In this document: positions 22,623 to 35,119 of the stretch, one piece after another | How positions within the stretch are numbered: position 1 is the stretch's first letter | Layout: every line of letters begins with the position of its first letter | Notes under the pieces: generated by a model | Seen by the model: only the letters and a program-made list of their open reading frames with translations | The model's database searches: none | What the model was told of the DNA's origin: nothing | Translations under genes and position numbers: made by a program | From: Azadirachta indica | Taxonomy: Eukaryota > Streptophyta > Magnoliopsida > Sapindales > Meliaceae | DNA: 64,000 nt | Direction: 5' to 3' | NCBI GenBank assembly: GCA_022749755.1 | Contig: CM040453.1 | Location: forward strand, 21,151,368-21,215,367

Positions 22623-23295
22623 GGGATAATGACATGTTTCTTTGAGGTTTAGTCAAATAAACAGATAGTCTCCTAGTATTTGAAAAAAAAAAAAAACTAT
22701 TTAACGTTTGAGAAAATAGGCAAATATAACTTTATGTCCTTAAAATAACTATTTTACTCTTTTGATCATTTTAACCCTACTAATAAATATAATGACCAAC
22801 ATAATCTTATAATTTTAAAATTGTAAAATAATAATTATATGCTTAACCTTTTTTTTTAAAGAACAATCTTATAATTTTTCTCATATGTTACTAAATTAAA
22901 ATATTTTTATTTGGTAATTTTATCATTTTTATTTAATTAAAATAATTTTATTCTCATTATATTAATAATATATTTTGCAACTCTAATATTTTTATTTTGA
23001 TAATTTTATCATTTTCTTTTTTTGATAAAATTATAAGATTGTATTTTTTTAAAAAATAAGTTAAGCATATAATTATTATTTCACTATTTTAAAATTGTAA
23101 AGTATTTTGGTCATTATATATTAGTAGTAGGGGTAAAATGGTTAGATTATAATTTTTTAAATATAGAAAAGCAAAATAGTTATTTTGAGGACATAAAGTT
23201 AATTTTAAGAGATATCTGTCTATTTTCTTAAATGTAAGGGGGGATTTATTTTTTTCTAAACATTAGGAAAATATCTGCTTATTTGTCATTATCTC
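22623..23295. mobile_element. Foldback Mutator-like MITE 2
   Basis: A 673-bp palindromic element. The left end GGGATAATGACA and the reverse complement of the right end GAGATAATGACA begin arms that stay alignable to the centre (shared AACTTTATGTCCT, AAAATAACTATTTT and ATAATTATATGCTTAAC). A perfect 9-bp duplication TATAATAAA flanks it (22614-22622 and 23296-23304). It lies about 430 bases upstream of the start codon of the epoxide hydrolase-like gene. No coding capacity. Confidence 0.9.
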
Positions 23296-23807
23296 TATAA
23301 TAAAAAAAGATAATATGACTCTTACGTAACTATTCATTGATTAAAGATAATTTTTAAAAACTTTGACTCTTAAATAATTTTATATTTGTACATATTATAC
23401 ACATTTTCATTAAATTCTTGATGCCTATATATAATTTAATATGATAAAAACTAAAAAAAAAAGATAATTTTAAATATTTTTAAAAAATGTTTGATAGAAT
23501 CATTTAATATTAAGTTGTTTAGGCATTCATGTGGTTTAAAGTATAGTTGATACTTTTAAATTATCTCAAATTCAAATTCTCGAAAACATTAAAAAAATTG
23601 ATATACTTTCATGACCAAAAATTTAAAATTTGTTATATTTTTAAAATTATGTGATATATCATAAAAAAATTTTTAAAATTTAAATTTTTATCTTTGTTAA
23701 TAAAATAAAAATTTGTCTTAATCAGTAGTTGATATTCGTGGTAGTCAACCAAGCATCTTTTGAAATTAACGAAACATAATGGGAAAAGAGGAATATTATT
23801 TTGGGCC
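23296..23807. other. Intergenic AT-rich DNA before the assembly gap
   Basis: No gene or classified repeat recognised between MITE 2 and the run of N. Confidence 0.5.
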
Positions 23808-23907
23808 NNNNNNNNNNNNNNNNNNNNNNNNNNNNNNNNNNNNNNNNNNNNNNNNNNNNNNNNNNNNNNNNNNNNNNNNNNNNNNNNNNNNNNNNNNNNN
23901 NNNNNNN
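23808..23907. other. Assembly gap (100 N)
   Basis: Exactly 100 unknown bases, the conventional size for a gap of unknown length. The true distance between the epoxide hydrolase side and the CYP89 gene 2 flank is therefore uncertain. Confidence 0.99.
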
Positions 23908-25113
23908 TTTCATTAAATTAAATATTTTATGTTTCAGTTATTAAAAATATGCAAAAAAAATTATATAATTTATATTTATATTTTATAATATTATAATATT
24001 TTCTTAAAATTAAAAAATATCTTGACTTAATAAAAACGGAATAAATTATTTTTTTCTCCAAATTTGAAGAGGTAAAGTATAATATATGTATATATATATT
24101 TACATATATATGTATAAGTATTAATGTAACGTAGGAGCAATCCTGGAAGTAATTGTTATGGATTATTATAAATAATAATGCTACGCGGATGTTTTTCTGC
24201 CATATAAATATAAATATAAATATCGAAAGCAATTATTGTGTCAATTTACATGGTAAATGTTGAAAGTTAAAACAGAACCGGAAACGTACCTTTTTCCTTT
24301 GAATATTCAAACGGGTTGTTCAATCGTTTTCGATTTGTATATTCAAATGGGTTATTCTACCGTTTTACTTGGGATGTCCAAACAAGTTGTACTGCCACTG
24401 TAAAGTGGTAGAAAATCGTACAAAAAATAATTCACTTACTTTACAAAATAAGAACTCACACTCTCTTTATAGCATAAGAACTCATTTTGATCTGTATGCC
24501 TAATATTGAATGAGACATGGGACAAATAAGAGTCTATTTATAATGGTAAGGGTTAAAGAAAAACCTTTATTCTTTCGTTAGGATTATAATTACATAATTC
24601 TAATATTAATATAAAAATACTATTTACATATACAACATCACGTCACTGAAGTATGGTTCGCATTTTCAATATATTTAAGACATATCAATTAAAGTTAGAC
24701 ACATGTAAATCCTTTATTGGAAGATATAGAAAGTATATAAATTGACTATGTAATTGAAAAATAAGACTTTTAACAAAGAAATCAACCCAGAAAAATTCTG
24801 CATTTTGCCGTCAAGAATTCTCTGTTTATGCTACTATTTCCCTAATTTTCTGCGTTCATGTTGTTGCAACTTCTTCATCTTTAATTTGTGATGTCAACAA
24901 CATAAGATAAGACACATTTCTAAAACTACAGCCAACATGTAAGGGTAGCGTAGCATTTTTGGTAAAGTGGCAATAAAGACAAACGCGAGCAAGCTAACCA
25001 GTAAACAAGAGAAGTTAGACCTTTTTTTTCCTATGTTTGACGTTGCTGATATGAGTACAGTGGATCAAAATGCCCTTCGATTCAGTGTTATAAAGATTTA
25101 AAACATTACTTCT
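23908..25113. repeat. Far 3' flank of CYP89 gene 2, duplicated near gene 3
   Basis: From about 24060 to 25113 this DNA matches about 52740-53250 (shared GCAAGCAAGCTAAC / GCGAGCAAGCTAACC, AGAAGTTAGAC, GTTGCTGATA, AATTGTGTCAAT). It was once continuous with 38985-39327 and 48436-49910, and was split by retrotransposons A and B. No gene inside. Confidence 0.75.
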
Positions 25114-26414
25114 TGTTGATATCAAAATTTACAGTTTCGATATCCAACATTAGAATATAAATTTCTTCCTTGCAAACCGTGAAATTCCTTTCTCCGAAGT
25201 TGACTTAGTATGCAAAACAAAGCAATGGTACTACAAAAAAATGTGTCTTCTGCAGTTAAAAAATTCAGCCATAAAAACAATTTTTGCTGTCAAATTTCAA
25301 TCATTTGCCGTCAATTTTCATTGGCTGCAATAAGTTAAGTCGCAAAAAATATTTTATTATTTGCGGTTGATTTTGGCAGCTGCAAAAGGTATTTGTAGTC
25401 AATTTTACGACTGATATGTATCAGCTGCAAAAATTATTTATGGCCATTTTACGACTGATTTATAATAGTCACAATTAATTTTCAAAAAAAAATTTCCTAT
25501 CACTTTTTGTTACCAAATAGTTGGCCACAAAAAATATTAACCATTTATAATATTTTTATATACTTAAATATTGATCTCATCAAATTAATTTGAATATTAA
25601 ATATGAACAAAGTATATGAACCAATTTTGAATAAATTAATTAATTAAATATTGCAAAGCATTAGATAGAATTAAAAATCTGAAAAGTAAGACTAAAATTT
25701 TCATTTTTTAAACAATAAAATTTGTAAAAAAGCTATAATGAACAAAAAAAAATTTAATTCGTTGATTACTGGCAGTCATCACTAGAAAATATTTAGAGAA
25801 AAATTTGAACTAAATTTACAAATAAGCCACCAACACAAAATCACAACCAACAAGCCAACAAGCCACCAAAATTGGCAAGTCAACTAATTTTAAAAGATTT
25901 AGCACAACCAACAAGCCACCAACACAAAATCACCAAAAAATCTAAAAAAAACTCTGAACTCTTTTACAGTGTGAATGCTGGGGCACACATCCTCCCTGTA
26001 TAGATTCTCCACTTCAATTAATAAAGATTCTGGATTATTTGAAAATGACACATAACACAATTGGAGGAAATCCGGCAATATTCTAAGGAGCAAAAAAGAA
26101 ACCAGCATAACAAGTAATATGAAATCAGCAAAAAAAAGAAGCACCTATTCACAATGAAGTTGCACTTACATACATCTATTTATATAACTAGTAAGTAGTT
26201 GGTTTAAGAAACAACCCAAAATAATATGAAATGTTAAACCAATAGCGTATATTGAGTTATAAAGTTTAAGATCAATATAATTAAATGAATTTAAGCAGCA
26301 TAATGGACATGAAAGTACTGTATTCCCAATGGAGAACACTTAATTGCCAACATATAGCAAGAAACCATAATTAATTAGTTTCATCGGATTAATAAAGTAA
26401 CAAACCTCAATATG

Positions 26415-26900
26415 TCATGGATGGTTCTCTTGTGATGGTGAATCAACTTGAGCATCTGCATTAAAAGTCATATGATGCCCATGATGTGCACTAGAAGTAT
26501 CTCCAACCTATTAACCACAAAATAAAAGCTATCATAAATTTGAAGTAAAATTATAAGACTTACAATAATAAAATGAACAAATTAAAATATTTGTACCTGT
26601 TCATTTCTAACCATATTTATTTGACACCCACATTTACATGATTGAAAGTGGGTTCGAATCGATAGAAGCTTTGCATAAAGTTCATCATATTTATCCTTCA
26701 AATCATTTATTACACTTTCGTACTATTTGTGAACTTCTACACGTATTTCATCACGTAAAACTCTCTTGTTAACACTACCACTTTTTGAGGAGCTCTTTTT
26801 CATACGTTCACACCCATGTGCATCAAGACCCATCACATCACTAAATATCTTCTCTCGAACTAAATCACTTTGCTCATCATTTGGTATCTTAGAAAGGAAC
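26415..26900 (-). pseudogene. Ptta/En/Spm-type plant transposase C-terminal remnant
   Basis: Two last exons can be read. Exon 26597-about 26900 encodes IPNDEQSDLVREKIFSDVMG, then a Lys/Ser-rich part and a helical part (DLKDKYDELYAKLLSIRTHF) ending in CKCGCQINMVRNEQ before a GT donor at 26596. Exon 26415-26507, after an AG acceptor, encodes a His-rich tail and a stop in matching phase. An in-frame stop occurs in the first of these (around HK*YES, about 26728). The IPNDEQ..REKIFSDVMG segment resembles the C-terminus of the plant transposase family carried by CACTA elements. The upstream exons are not recognised. Confidence 0.6.
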
Positions 26901-26999
26901 GATTTTTATTTTGTATAGCAAGAATAATATCATAACAAAAATTTTATAATCTCTTTTTTTAACTATTTATTTGTTTGTGGGGATTTTAAGAGAAGCAGA

Positions 27000-29900
27000 A
27001 AATTCAATATATAATAGGATAAAATAAAAAATAGCAAGTGATAAATATAAAATTATTATTCGAAGAATTTTAAAAAATCAATGACATTATTATTGTATTT
27101 TAAGAATTCTAGCACTCAAATATCAAAATGACGACAAAATTAGCAAGAATTACCGGCTGCTATTTATGTAAATAAACAACATAAAATAATAATAAAAAAA
27201 AATCTGGATCCCTCTAATTCACTCAAGTTATAACCATGTATCATATATAAACAACACCACGCATATTAATTTAATATAATAAAGTATTTCTTTAAAATCT
27301 TTTATCATTTTCCTACCAACCAAAGTATTTCTTTAAATAACCTCCTCCTCCTCCACTAGCTCTTTTTTTATTCAATTAAAAGGAGAGGCTATGCTTCTTC
27401 AATTCGTAGTTGTACAACAGCAAGTGCCAAGTTGGGTTAATAATATAATATGGTTGTGTTGTATGAAAATGAAAGAGAAGAACAACTACATATAGTGCAA
27501 GTGTATGTATATATGCAGAGCATGTAGGGCTAATTTCGGAAACTAAAAAGACAGACAAGACCGCAGTATCACCCATTGGCTACACACTTCACATCACATA
27601 ACATAACATAACCCATCACCACATTTTCTTCGTGGGTCTGCACTTTTCCCAAACCAATTTATTCTCCAATTTTTATTTTTCATTCCTTTCAAAAACCTTA
27701 CATTGTTAGCTGGCTTGCTCGCTTGTTAATAAACATACATTTCTCAAAGTCATTGTAAGATAAAAATGAAAAAAAAGTATGTTTTATTAATAATTATTGA
27801 ACGGATCTAAAATTAAATAAACATAATAAAATTAAAATTACATTTACAAATAAGAGAACAACAACATATTATCAATAATAATATATTCAAAGCCCTTAAC
27901 ATAACAGTACATAATATCTTAATAATTTTATAACAAACATTTAAAGATTTATAAAATTTAGTTTATAATCTTACCTGTAAGAATCACCAAAAAAACTGCA
28001 AAAAGCAATATAAACAGTAGCAACAAGCCTGTATAAATTAGTAAATTTGCATATTGGTTGAGACTTGCAAATGAAGTGATATTTTAACAAAAATATTGTG
28101 ACTTCTAACACCACCGCCACTGCATAATAAATAATTATAAAGAAAAAATATTAAGAATATAACTATTAATAAATGAGAGTCAAAGAAAGAAAAAACCTTA
28201 TACTGATTGAGTAGAGATTTAGAGTTGGTGAACAATTGTATCCAACTAGGGTGGTTATTATTTGATTTGGTGATTAATTAGAGAGTTCCAGCAACTCAAC
28301 TAATCTAATTTCAGTTTCATGATGGATAACATAATATATTGATTAAAGAGAACTACAGCGCACATGAAAAAGAGTCTATACAAATTCAAAATAAGAAACA
28401 AATGAAATGTGGAATAAAACATTAATTAACGGGGGGAAAAAATCACTGATTCCATCAGCGTTGTTTAACAAATATATAATGTATAATTTTCTATGTCACC
28501 AATGACTTTTTTGGGTCTTTCCATTCATCCTAATATTTGCCACACCATCATACAGAAAAAGTCTTGGGTTGGACTGCAATCATTTTATTTTTATACCTTA
28601 TCTATACACTTACTAAATAATGTTCTATCAGAAAATTTTATTGTGACAGTGTTTTAGGTAAATGTTTCTCCTATTGCATAAATGTGAGGCCATGATAGAA
28701 ATCGACGGCTAAAAAGGAAGAAACAATGCAAAACCAATAAAATTGAGGTGCAATGAAAGCTTCCATATTTCCATGTACAATGCATTCAAGCTACAAAATT
28801 GAGGTGCAAAACATGAATATAAAGAATATTTCATCTCTCTCAAATAGGTAGCTTGTCATTTGTTATCCTTTTACTAGCTGTAAATTAAACCACCAAATAT
28901 TTTGATGATAATAATAATAATAATAATAATTTTTATTGTGATTGACACCGATTCAATAAGCTTTAATAATTTAATAATATTAAGATTTCTACCCTGAAAT
29001 TTATTAAAATATTTATATATATATTTTGTATTTATGAAAAGTCAACAGATTCGATTATTAGTTTCCAACACCACTGTCACTGCATAGTTTCCAAGTGAAG
29101 CAAAAGTTCAGAATACTAGCAGACAATTCACAATTAGCTCTATACACATCAACTACTCAAATTCAATTCTTAAAAAATATTATAATACTAAATTAGCAAT
29201 TAAAGCCAAAGAAAACTTTTAAAATATTTTTCTTTATGAATAGATTTGTCAATCATGTTATCACTTATGATTTTTTATTTCATAAGAGTTGTGAATTAAA
29301 ATATTATAATACCTTCCACTTAAATCATATCCAATATTTTGTTGTAATATATTTATTTAACATTATAATGTATCACAATTGCAGTTAAATGTCTAAGAAC
29401 TCAGGCACTAGTCACCTAACCACTAGCTGGGTGACAAATTATACCAGACAGTAAATCATAAGAATTAATGCATACTTTAATAGATTTCATTTTCTAAATT
29501 TTGTTAAGTGGCTTTTAAGAATAAATATTCTCATTTCAAGTAATAGTCAATTTTAAGCAGAAGCTTTGTAACACTAAAGAGGCAAGGACAACTTGTCTTA
29601 ATCTTAGACATCCTAGAACAGCCCATCACAATTAGCAAGAAGTTTTTAGATTGGAGAAGAAAAATATTGCTAAAGGAAGTTATTCAAATAGAGCAAAATC
29701 TTAACCATAAGTAATGGCTTATTTTGCTAATAATACTGAATGAAGACACTCTCCTCACTATTGCAAATGCATGTAACAATCAACATGGTCTTCAATGACT
29801 CTTTTGCCCTCTTAGCTTCAAAATAATCATAGATATTATTTGATTGCCTAAAGCAAGTGTTAAACACAAGATCAGAAACGGAAATGTTTTTAGATTTGGA

Positions 29901-31100
29901 CGTAAGAAAGGAAACAGAACAATTACATTACAGAGTGGTTGGGAAGAAGTACAAGTCCTACATACTACACATTTGGGCAGCAAGCTCAGCTTCCTACTTC
30001 CTTTAACATTAATCTCTTCTATTGCAAATAAGAGCACGTTTTGGAATGTTTTGGAAAATATTCCAGAAAGCCAATAGTTCAACCAAATTTCACTCTCAAA
30101 TCACAATCAACAAAGACAATAAAGACCATGCTGCTTCGAGCAGAGCCATCATCACAAATTATAAACCCTGAATTTGATTCCATATTCATCTGTTACAATT
30201 TTGTTCAAAACTAATCATACTTCTCCCTCTAAGTGTAAACTAGAAAGAAGACCCAAGAAAGTGCCAGCACAAAATCACCAACCACCTACCTTGGAAATAA
30301 TTTTAATATTGTGAAGATTTTCATTTACAAATCCAATGCTGGCAACATTTCCAAAAAGTAATTTTTTAATATTGTGAAGATTTTCATACCAACCATTAGG
30401 TAGTAAAAGAGAATAATTTTATAGATCTAAGATCATTTTCTTGATCAAATTCATATCCCCCATTTGGCTGCGGTCAAACCCCATGTGAAACATCATCTTT
30501 TTTTTAAGCTCAAAGAAAATAGAAAGCAAATGCAGATCAAGTTTGATTTGTATGTAATCGCCACCCTCAGAGGACCCGAGAGACCCCTTAAGCAACCAAG
30601 AAACAGGAACAGAGCCTCAACAAAACAGCAAGTAATAGCTATTTGCCCATCAGCAAAATAGCAACCAAGAGCAGTAATAGCAGCCAGTTGCCAAAAACGA
30701 CTATTACATAGTTAACACATAAATAAAATAGAACAACCACTATGGGTAGAGTGGCAACAAGCAATCGTGGCTATTTTCTCATCATCATCATCAGCAAATC
30801 ACAATTCAAGGTATGTGTCTCCATTACAATCACCATCAGTGTCACTATCGATCCTGATCATCTCTGGTTTAGGAATATACATGCATGAGATTGAATATGC
30901 ACTCAAAAACACACACACACTAAAGATCAATACTAAAAGCCCTAAAAGGATTTACTCAAATTCATATTAAATTTACATAAATCATATAGACTTTTTAGAA
31001 ATTCGAAAAAAGGAAACACTAAAATTAACAGCGTACCTGGCGTCTGCAAATTGAGAGTGAATTGATGAACAGAGTTGATTTTGGATATAGATTTGATTTG
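27000..31100. other. Interior of the CACTA element, no recognised gene
   Basis: AT-rich with many short frames, none resembling a known protein. There is an AAT microsatellite at about 28908-28932 and a repeated phrase (CAACACCACTGTCACTGCAT at about 29067, near-copy at about 28110). The phrase could be remnants of duplicated exons, but I cannot assign them. Confidence 0.5.
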
Positions 31101-32096
31101 GGGAAAAAAATTAATTTAATGTAAAAACGATTGTAATTTAGAAAAAGAAAAAAGTAAACTAACATTATTATCTTCAATATCTTTATAATTAATTTTTAAC
31201 ATTAATTTTATATAGTTAAACATTTCAGTCCCATTTATTGAGGACTTAAATATAATAAACAAAATCATAATATTCAATTTTTAATAAAATATTTTACCAA
31301 AACGACGTCATTTTGGTAATAAAATTAACAACCATTTTTTTGCAGCTGACATTTACATTTAGTCACAAATAATATACTTTTTTGGGATTGAATTGTGTTT
31401 AACCACAAATAATACGTATTTGCGATAGATTAAAAAGTAGTCGCAAATATCAGCCACGAAAGCTTGTAGTGTGGTCAGGGGAAAGCTGGCTTCTTCTAGG
31501 AAGACCCTCTGATACTTAAGTCAGTTTTTTGGGGTGTTTTTGGTTTAAGCAAGGTTTTAGAGAAATTTTGACAGTGTTTTAGTATTTTAGTAAAGAACTA
31601 CATGCCTTTTCCTCTATCTCGCCCTTCATTTATACTAGTTACTGATAAGTCGACAGTCATATTGGTCTCATAACTGAAATCTTTAACTTCAAACTCATAA
31701 TTGAACAATCATAGATAATTATTAAAGTGATTCTCCCAAGCAATTATGATTTTGTAGCTACCCCCTTCATAACGTCTTCCTGATCTGACCTAAGACGTCC
31801 GCACATAATAGCCTAAATTGATATTGATCTTAACTCAGATGAAATGCTAACTTGACCATTCTTACCCAACAGTCACATTGTTTTCATAACAATGGTCTTC
31901 AATTCTATCCTCATAACTGCAAAATCATGTGCATTTATTAAATTAATTCTCCCAGGCAATTATAATTCTATATTTATTCCTACTTAATATTGGTCTAAGT
32001 TGAACTGAAAACTTCATTGTTTGATCTAACCAGACCTGACTTGCACTATGATCATAATGTTGACTTTTTCTTAACCCCAGGTCATCTCCCTATACA

Positions 32097-32115
32097 CTAA
32101 ACCCCCCAATTTTTA
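32097..32115 (-). other. Polypurine tract of element A
   Basis: Immediately inside the left LTR; on the minus strand AAAAATTGGGGGGTTTAG precedes the LTR start TGTATAGGG. It fixes the minus orientation of element A. Confidence 0.8.
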
Positions 32116-32839
32116 GTGAAATTAGTATTTTCACTAAAAACTTTAATTTTTCTTGTGTCAAAGATAACGCTTATAGATCTAAACCTGATTAATAATTCTT
32201 CATCATTTGTCGCTAATTACTTTGAACACAATCCATCCTCAATTTGATTTTATACCTTATTAGATCTGAACAAGATCAAAATCCATGGTAGTGCGTTGAA
32301 CACTTGACCCAGCTCTAAACTTTGAATAACTCCAAGCTTAACACAATTGGTTCCCATATTTTCACCTTTTTCTAAGCTCAATATGAACGACATCGAAATG
32401 AACACAGTTGGCTCCCACATTCTCATTTTTCTCTGAACTCAAATCTAAACAACTTTGAGCTGAACATAATTGACTCCTCCATTAACTGAACACAGTCAAC
32501 TCCTCATCCAACACTAAGTCCCCCAGTTTTTAATAAGAATTGATTCTAAGTGCAAACTATAAGCTGAACATAATGGTGACCATTCACCTTTTACCAAGAC
32601 AATAGCAACACGAGATATAACCACTCGATGTTTTGAATCCCTCGCCATTAATTAAGACACGGTAAAACAGCAATGATGACATTGATTAAGCTCTTTACCG
32701 CATGCCATGTGTCGACAATTTGATGGTCTAGCGTGTCATTAGCTTAAAGGTGGAATTTCCATATTAGCAATTGATTTCGTGGCGCTATCATAGATGTTGA
32801 TATAATCAACAATTTAATGGCAGAAGGAAGTGAAAATGG

Positions 32840-35110
32840 GTATAAATTTTCAATTTTTCTTCCTTTCACCATTTTACCTTCGCTCGAATTCTGTAAAAAT
32901 CAAATATTTCTACTCTTTGAAACTCTTGGTTTCCTACCTGCAACGAGACTTTATCATACTTTCAGCGTGCGTCTTTGATTAGCAACCACAATATTACTTT
33001 GTAAGTCACCATTTCCTTATTTTGTACTATTGTAGTTGTTCTTCTCTATTGTTGCTTCACTTAGAAATTTTCGATAATGTTGTAACGTCATGCAATTTTA
33101 TCATCGCTCAAACTCTCTTTCTTGTTGTAGGTTGTTAGAATCGACTTTAAATTTGCTGAAAACATAATGAAATTGACCACTTTTAGGAAATCATAAAAAT
33201 CAATCATTGATAGGCATAATACTATAGGTTAAATTTGTCTAAGCATGAGTTGTGCTATATACAATATATACCCACATGTTGAATCCATTGTGTGATTCGT
33301 GCAGTGTGTGTGCAATACCCACTAGTGCACGAGATGATAACAAATAATATAGTATGAGAAGAATGTCGAACCCACAAAGAATACTAATCAATTAAGTACA
33401 AAAGATAATTAAATTTGAATTTATCAAAAGAAATCAATTGTCAATTTGAGTGAGAAATTAAAATAAATAAAAATTAACTACTTAACAAACTAATTAAAAG
33501 ATTAATTAATGAAAAAATCTAAGATAATGATTTTATCTTAATTGGTCACATCCAATTCTTTACTTGATATTATCCTGATTTAATACCAATATTACCAATT
33601 AATCACCTATTCTATTTGACAGTCTCTCTCAAAATTAATCAAAACTACTTTACACCTAAAAATTTACTATATTTATCTATGTAAATTTGATTAAGTGAGA
33701 ACGCATTAAAATTAGTAATAATTTCAAATTAAACTGTATAAATCATATTATTACATCTCTGTTTAACATATAATTTATGATATTTATCACACGGATTAGA
33801 CATAATATTCATTTCTCAGTTCATATGAGTCCATAGTTCATTCAAATACTCGGCAAGTATTTAAAAATATTAAACATCATGATAAATACTCAGTAATAGA
33901 TATTAAATAAAAAATTAACACAATATCAAAAGAAAAAAAATAGATGCTTTAATAGATTAAATCTTTACCCTAAAAAATAAATCTAGTTACATATGAAATA
34001 GAGTTCAAGCTTAGTCATTAAAAATTCAAAAAATTAAATACATATTCAACACAAAAATTGTTCAATTCAAGATAAAATTATAAAAAGAGAGAAAAAAAAA
34101 TAGATAAGTAGAGCTTGAATCTACAAAATTTGATGAGCATCTTTTAATCTCTTAATAAAATCCACCTTCTTTTTGTTAACTTTTTCCTTCTCTCTTTCTA
34201 GCAAAATTTCTCTTTTTCTCTTTAGAACTCTCTTTCTAAAAGTGGCTAAGGTGACTCATGATTAAGAAATATGAAAACTTAGGATATCATTAAATCTGGT
34301 CATCTATTTTAATTTACAGGCCAAAAATGGGCCAAATCGAATAAAATGAACATGACCTACGATGTAGGCATATAAAGGCTTGGTGTGTCGTGCCAAGCTC
34401 TCTGCTTATGCAAGATTGCAGGTGCACTGCCTTCAAACGTAATTAATGCGCCTAATTATTATTTGGTCCCTTTACTTGTGATTCTCTAAAATTTGGTCTC
34501 TATTTGATATTTTTGCATTTTAGTCCATACAAATAAAAGTTTGTGGTTTCCATGGATGGATAGTAAACATACTTTTATGCTTCATTTTCATGTTTTTCAT
34601 GTTGCAACAAGTCAACACCTGTAAAATAAAACTAAAATGCTTAAAAGGCAAAATAACAACTCAAAACAAACTAAACAACACTAAATATACTACTGAATTA
34701 TAAATAATTTAAGTATAATCATGTAGTAAAAATTAAGATATTAGAATAGTTGATGAAAAAGAATAAGTAAAATTCATTATCTTACTATGAACTATATAAT
34801 GACTATTTTTTCAGGCTGTCTTGCTAGCTTTTACACCTTTAGATAAATATAGGTTTGATCTTGAGCTGAACTGATCAAATTCGGGAATTAAATTGAGATG
34901 TTAGACTGAACTGATCTACTAGGAATATAATCTTAATTGCTTCTAGTTTTAACTCTGAGTTGACTTAATAAATGTTGATATACTTAGAGTTACCATGGCG
35001 AGTGTTGAGAGACCTGATATGAGGGATTTACCCAGTGACCCAGGGATCGAGTATGAAACACTGTCAACGAGCTTATCCGAGATCGATTATAAAGCCTGGA
35101 ACCTTTCCTT
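32840..35110 (+). pseudogene. Antisense extra ORF of element A: promoter, split intron and exon start
   Basis: On the strand opposite to gag lies the counterpart of the better preserved gene in element B. GGGTATAAATTTT (about 32838) is a TATA-like box, a GTAAGTCACC donor stands at about 33001, and an AG acceptor at about 34986 is followed by an ATG (34994) opening ASVERPDMRDLPSDPG and then SLSEIDYKAWN. The match to element B (DISSSPGSEF, SSKIDYEAW) is clear. The frame is lost at about 35110, where the DNA switches abruptly to gag sequence of the other strand, so everything between has been deleted. A solo LTR sits in the intron. Confidence 0.7.
33286..34721 (-). mobile_element. Solo LTR related to the Athila-like element
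   Basis: About 1.4 kb that matches, in reverse, the LTR at 4224-5679 over most of its length (reverse complements of GAGAGAGACTGTCGAATAG, CACTTCCATTTAATTAA-like, and TAAACAGAGATGTAATAATA-like stretches). No internal region accompanies it, so it is a solo LTR, presumably left by recombination. The outer end (about 34721) resembles the 5' LTR poorly, and I found no convincing target duplication, so the limits are approximate. Confidence 0.75.
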
Positions 35111-35119
35111 TCCTTTCCT

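Larger units (their letters stand above)
25229..31471 (-). mobile_element. CACTA (En/Spm-type) DNA transposon, non-autonomous
   Basis: It is 6243 bp with ends TACTACAAAAAAATGTG (left; the canonical first C has become T) and, in reverse complement, CACTACAAGCTTTCGTGGC (right). A 3-bp duplication TGG (25226-25228 and 31472-31474) is as expected for CACTA elements. The subterminal regions repeat short motifs around GCAGCTG and GTCGCAAA / TTTGCGAC in both orientations, the usual binding sites of the transposase. The empty site is visible in the sister LTR at 36451-36460 (AGCAATAATC). Only a remnant of an accessory ORF is present; no DDE transposase is recognised. Confidence 0.92.
25114..32096 (-). 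repeat. 3' LTR of element A (left), split by a CACTA transposon
   Basis: It reads TGTTGATATC.. from 25114 to 25228 and resumes at 31475, ending CTCCCTATACA at 32096. Without the insert and one copy of its 3-bp duplication it is 737 bp, against 733 for the other LTR. Matching landmarks include AAATTTCTTCCTTGCAAAC and CATTCTTACCCAAC. Confidence 0.88.

Noticed and set aside
23722..23913. 63-residue minus-strand frame
   Set aside because: More than half of it is the run of unknown bases.
29792..30082. Overlapping open frames on both strands inside the CACTA element
   Set aside because: No family likeness, no splice logic, and they mirror each other on opposite strands.
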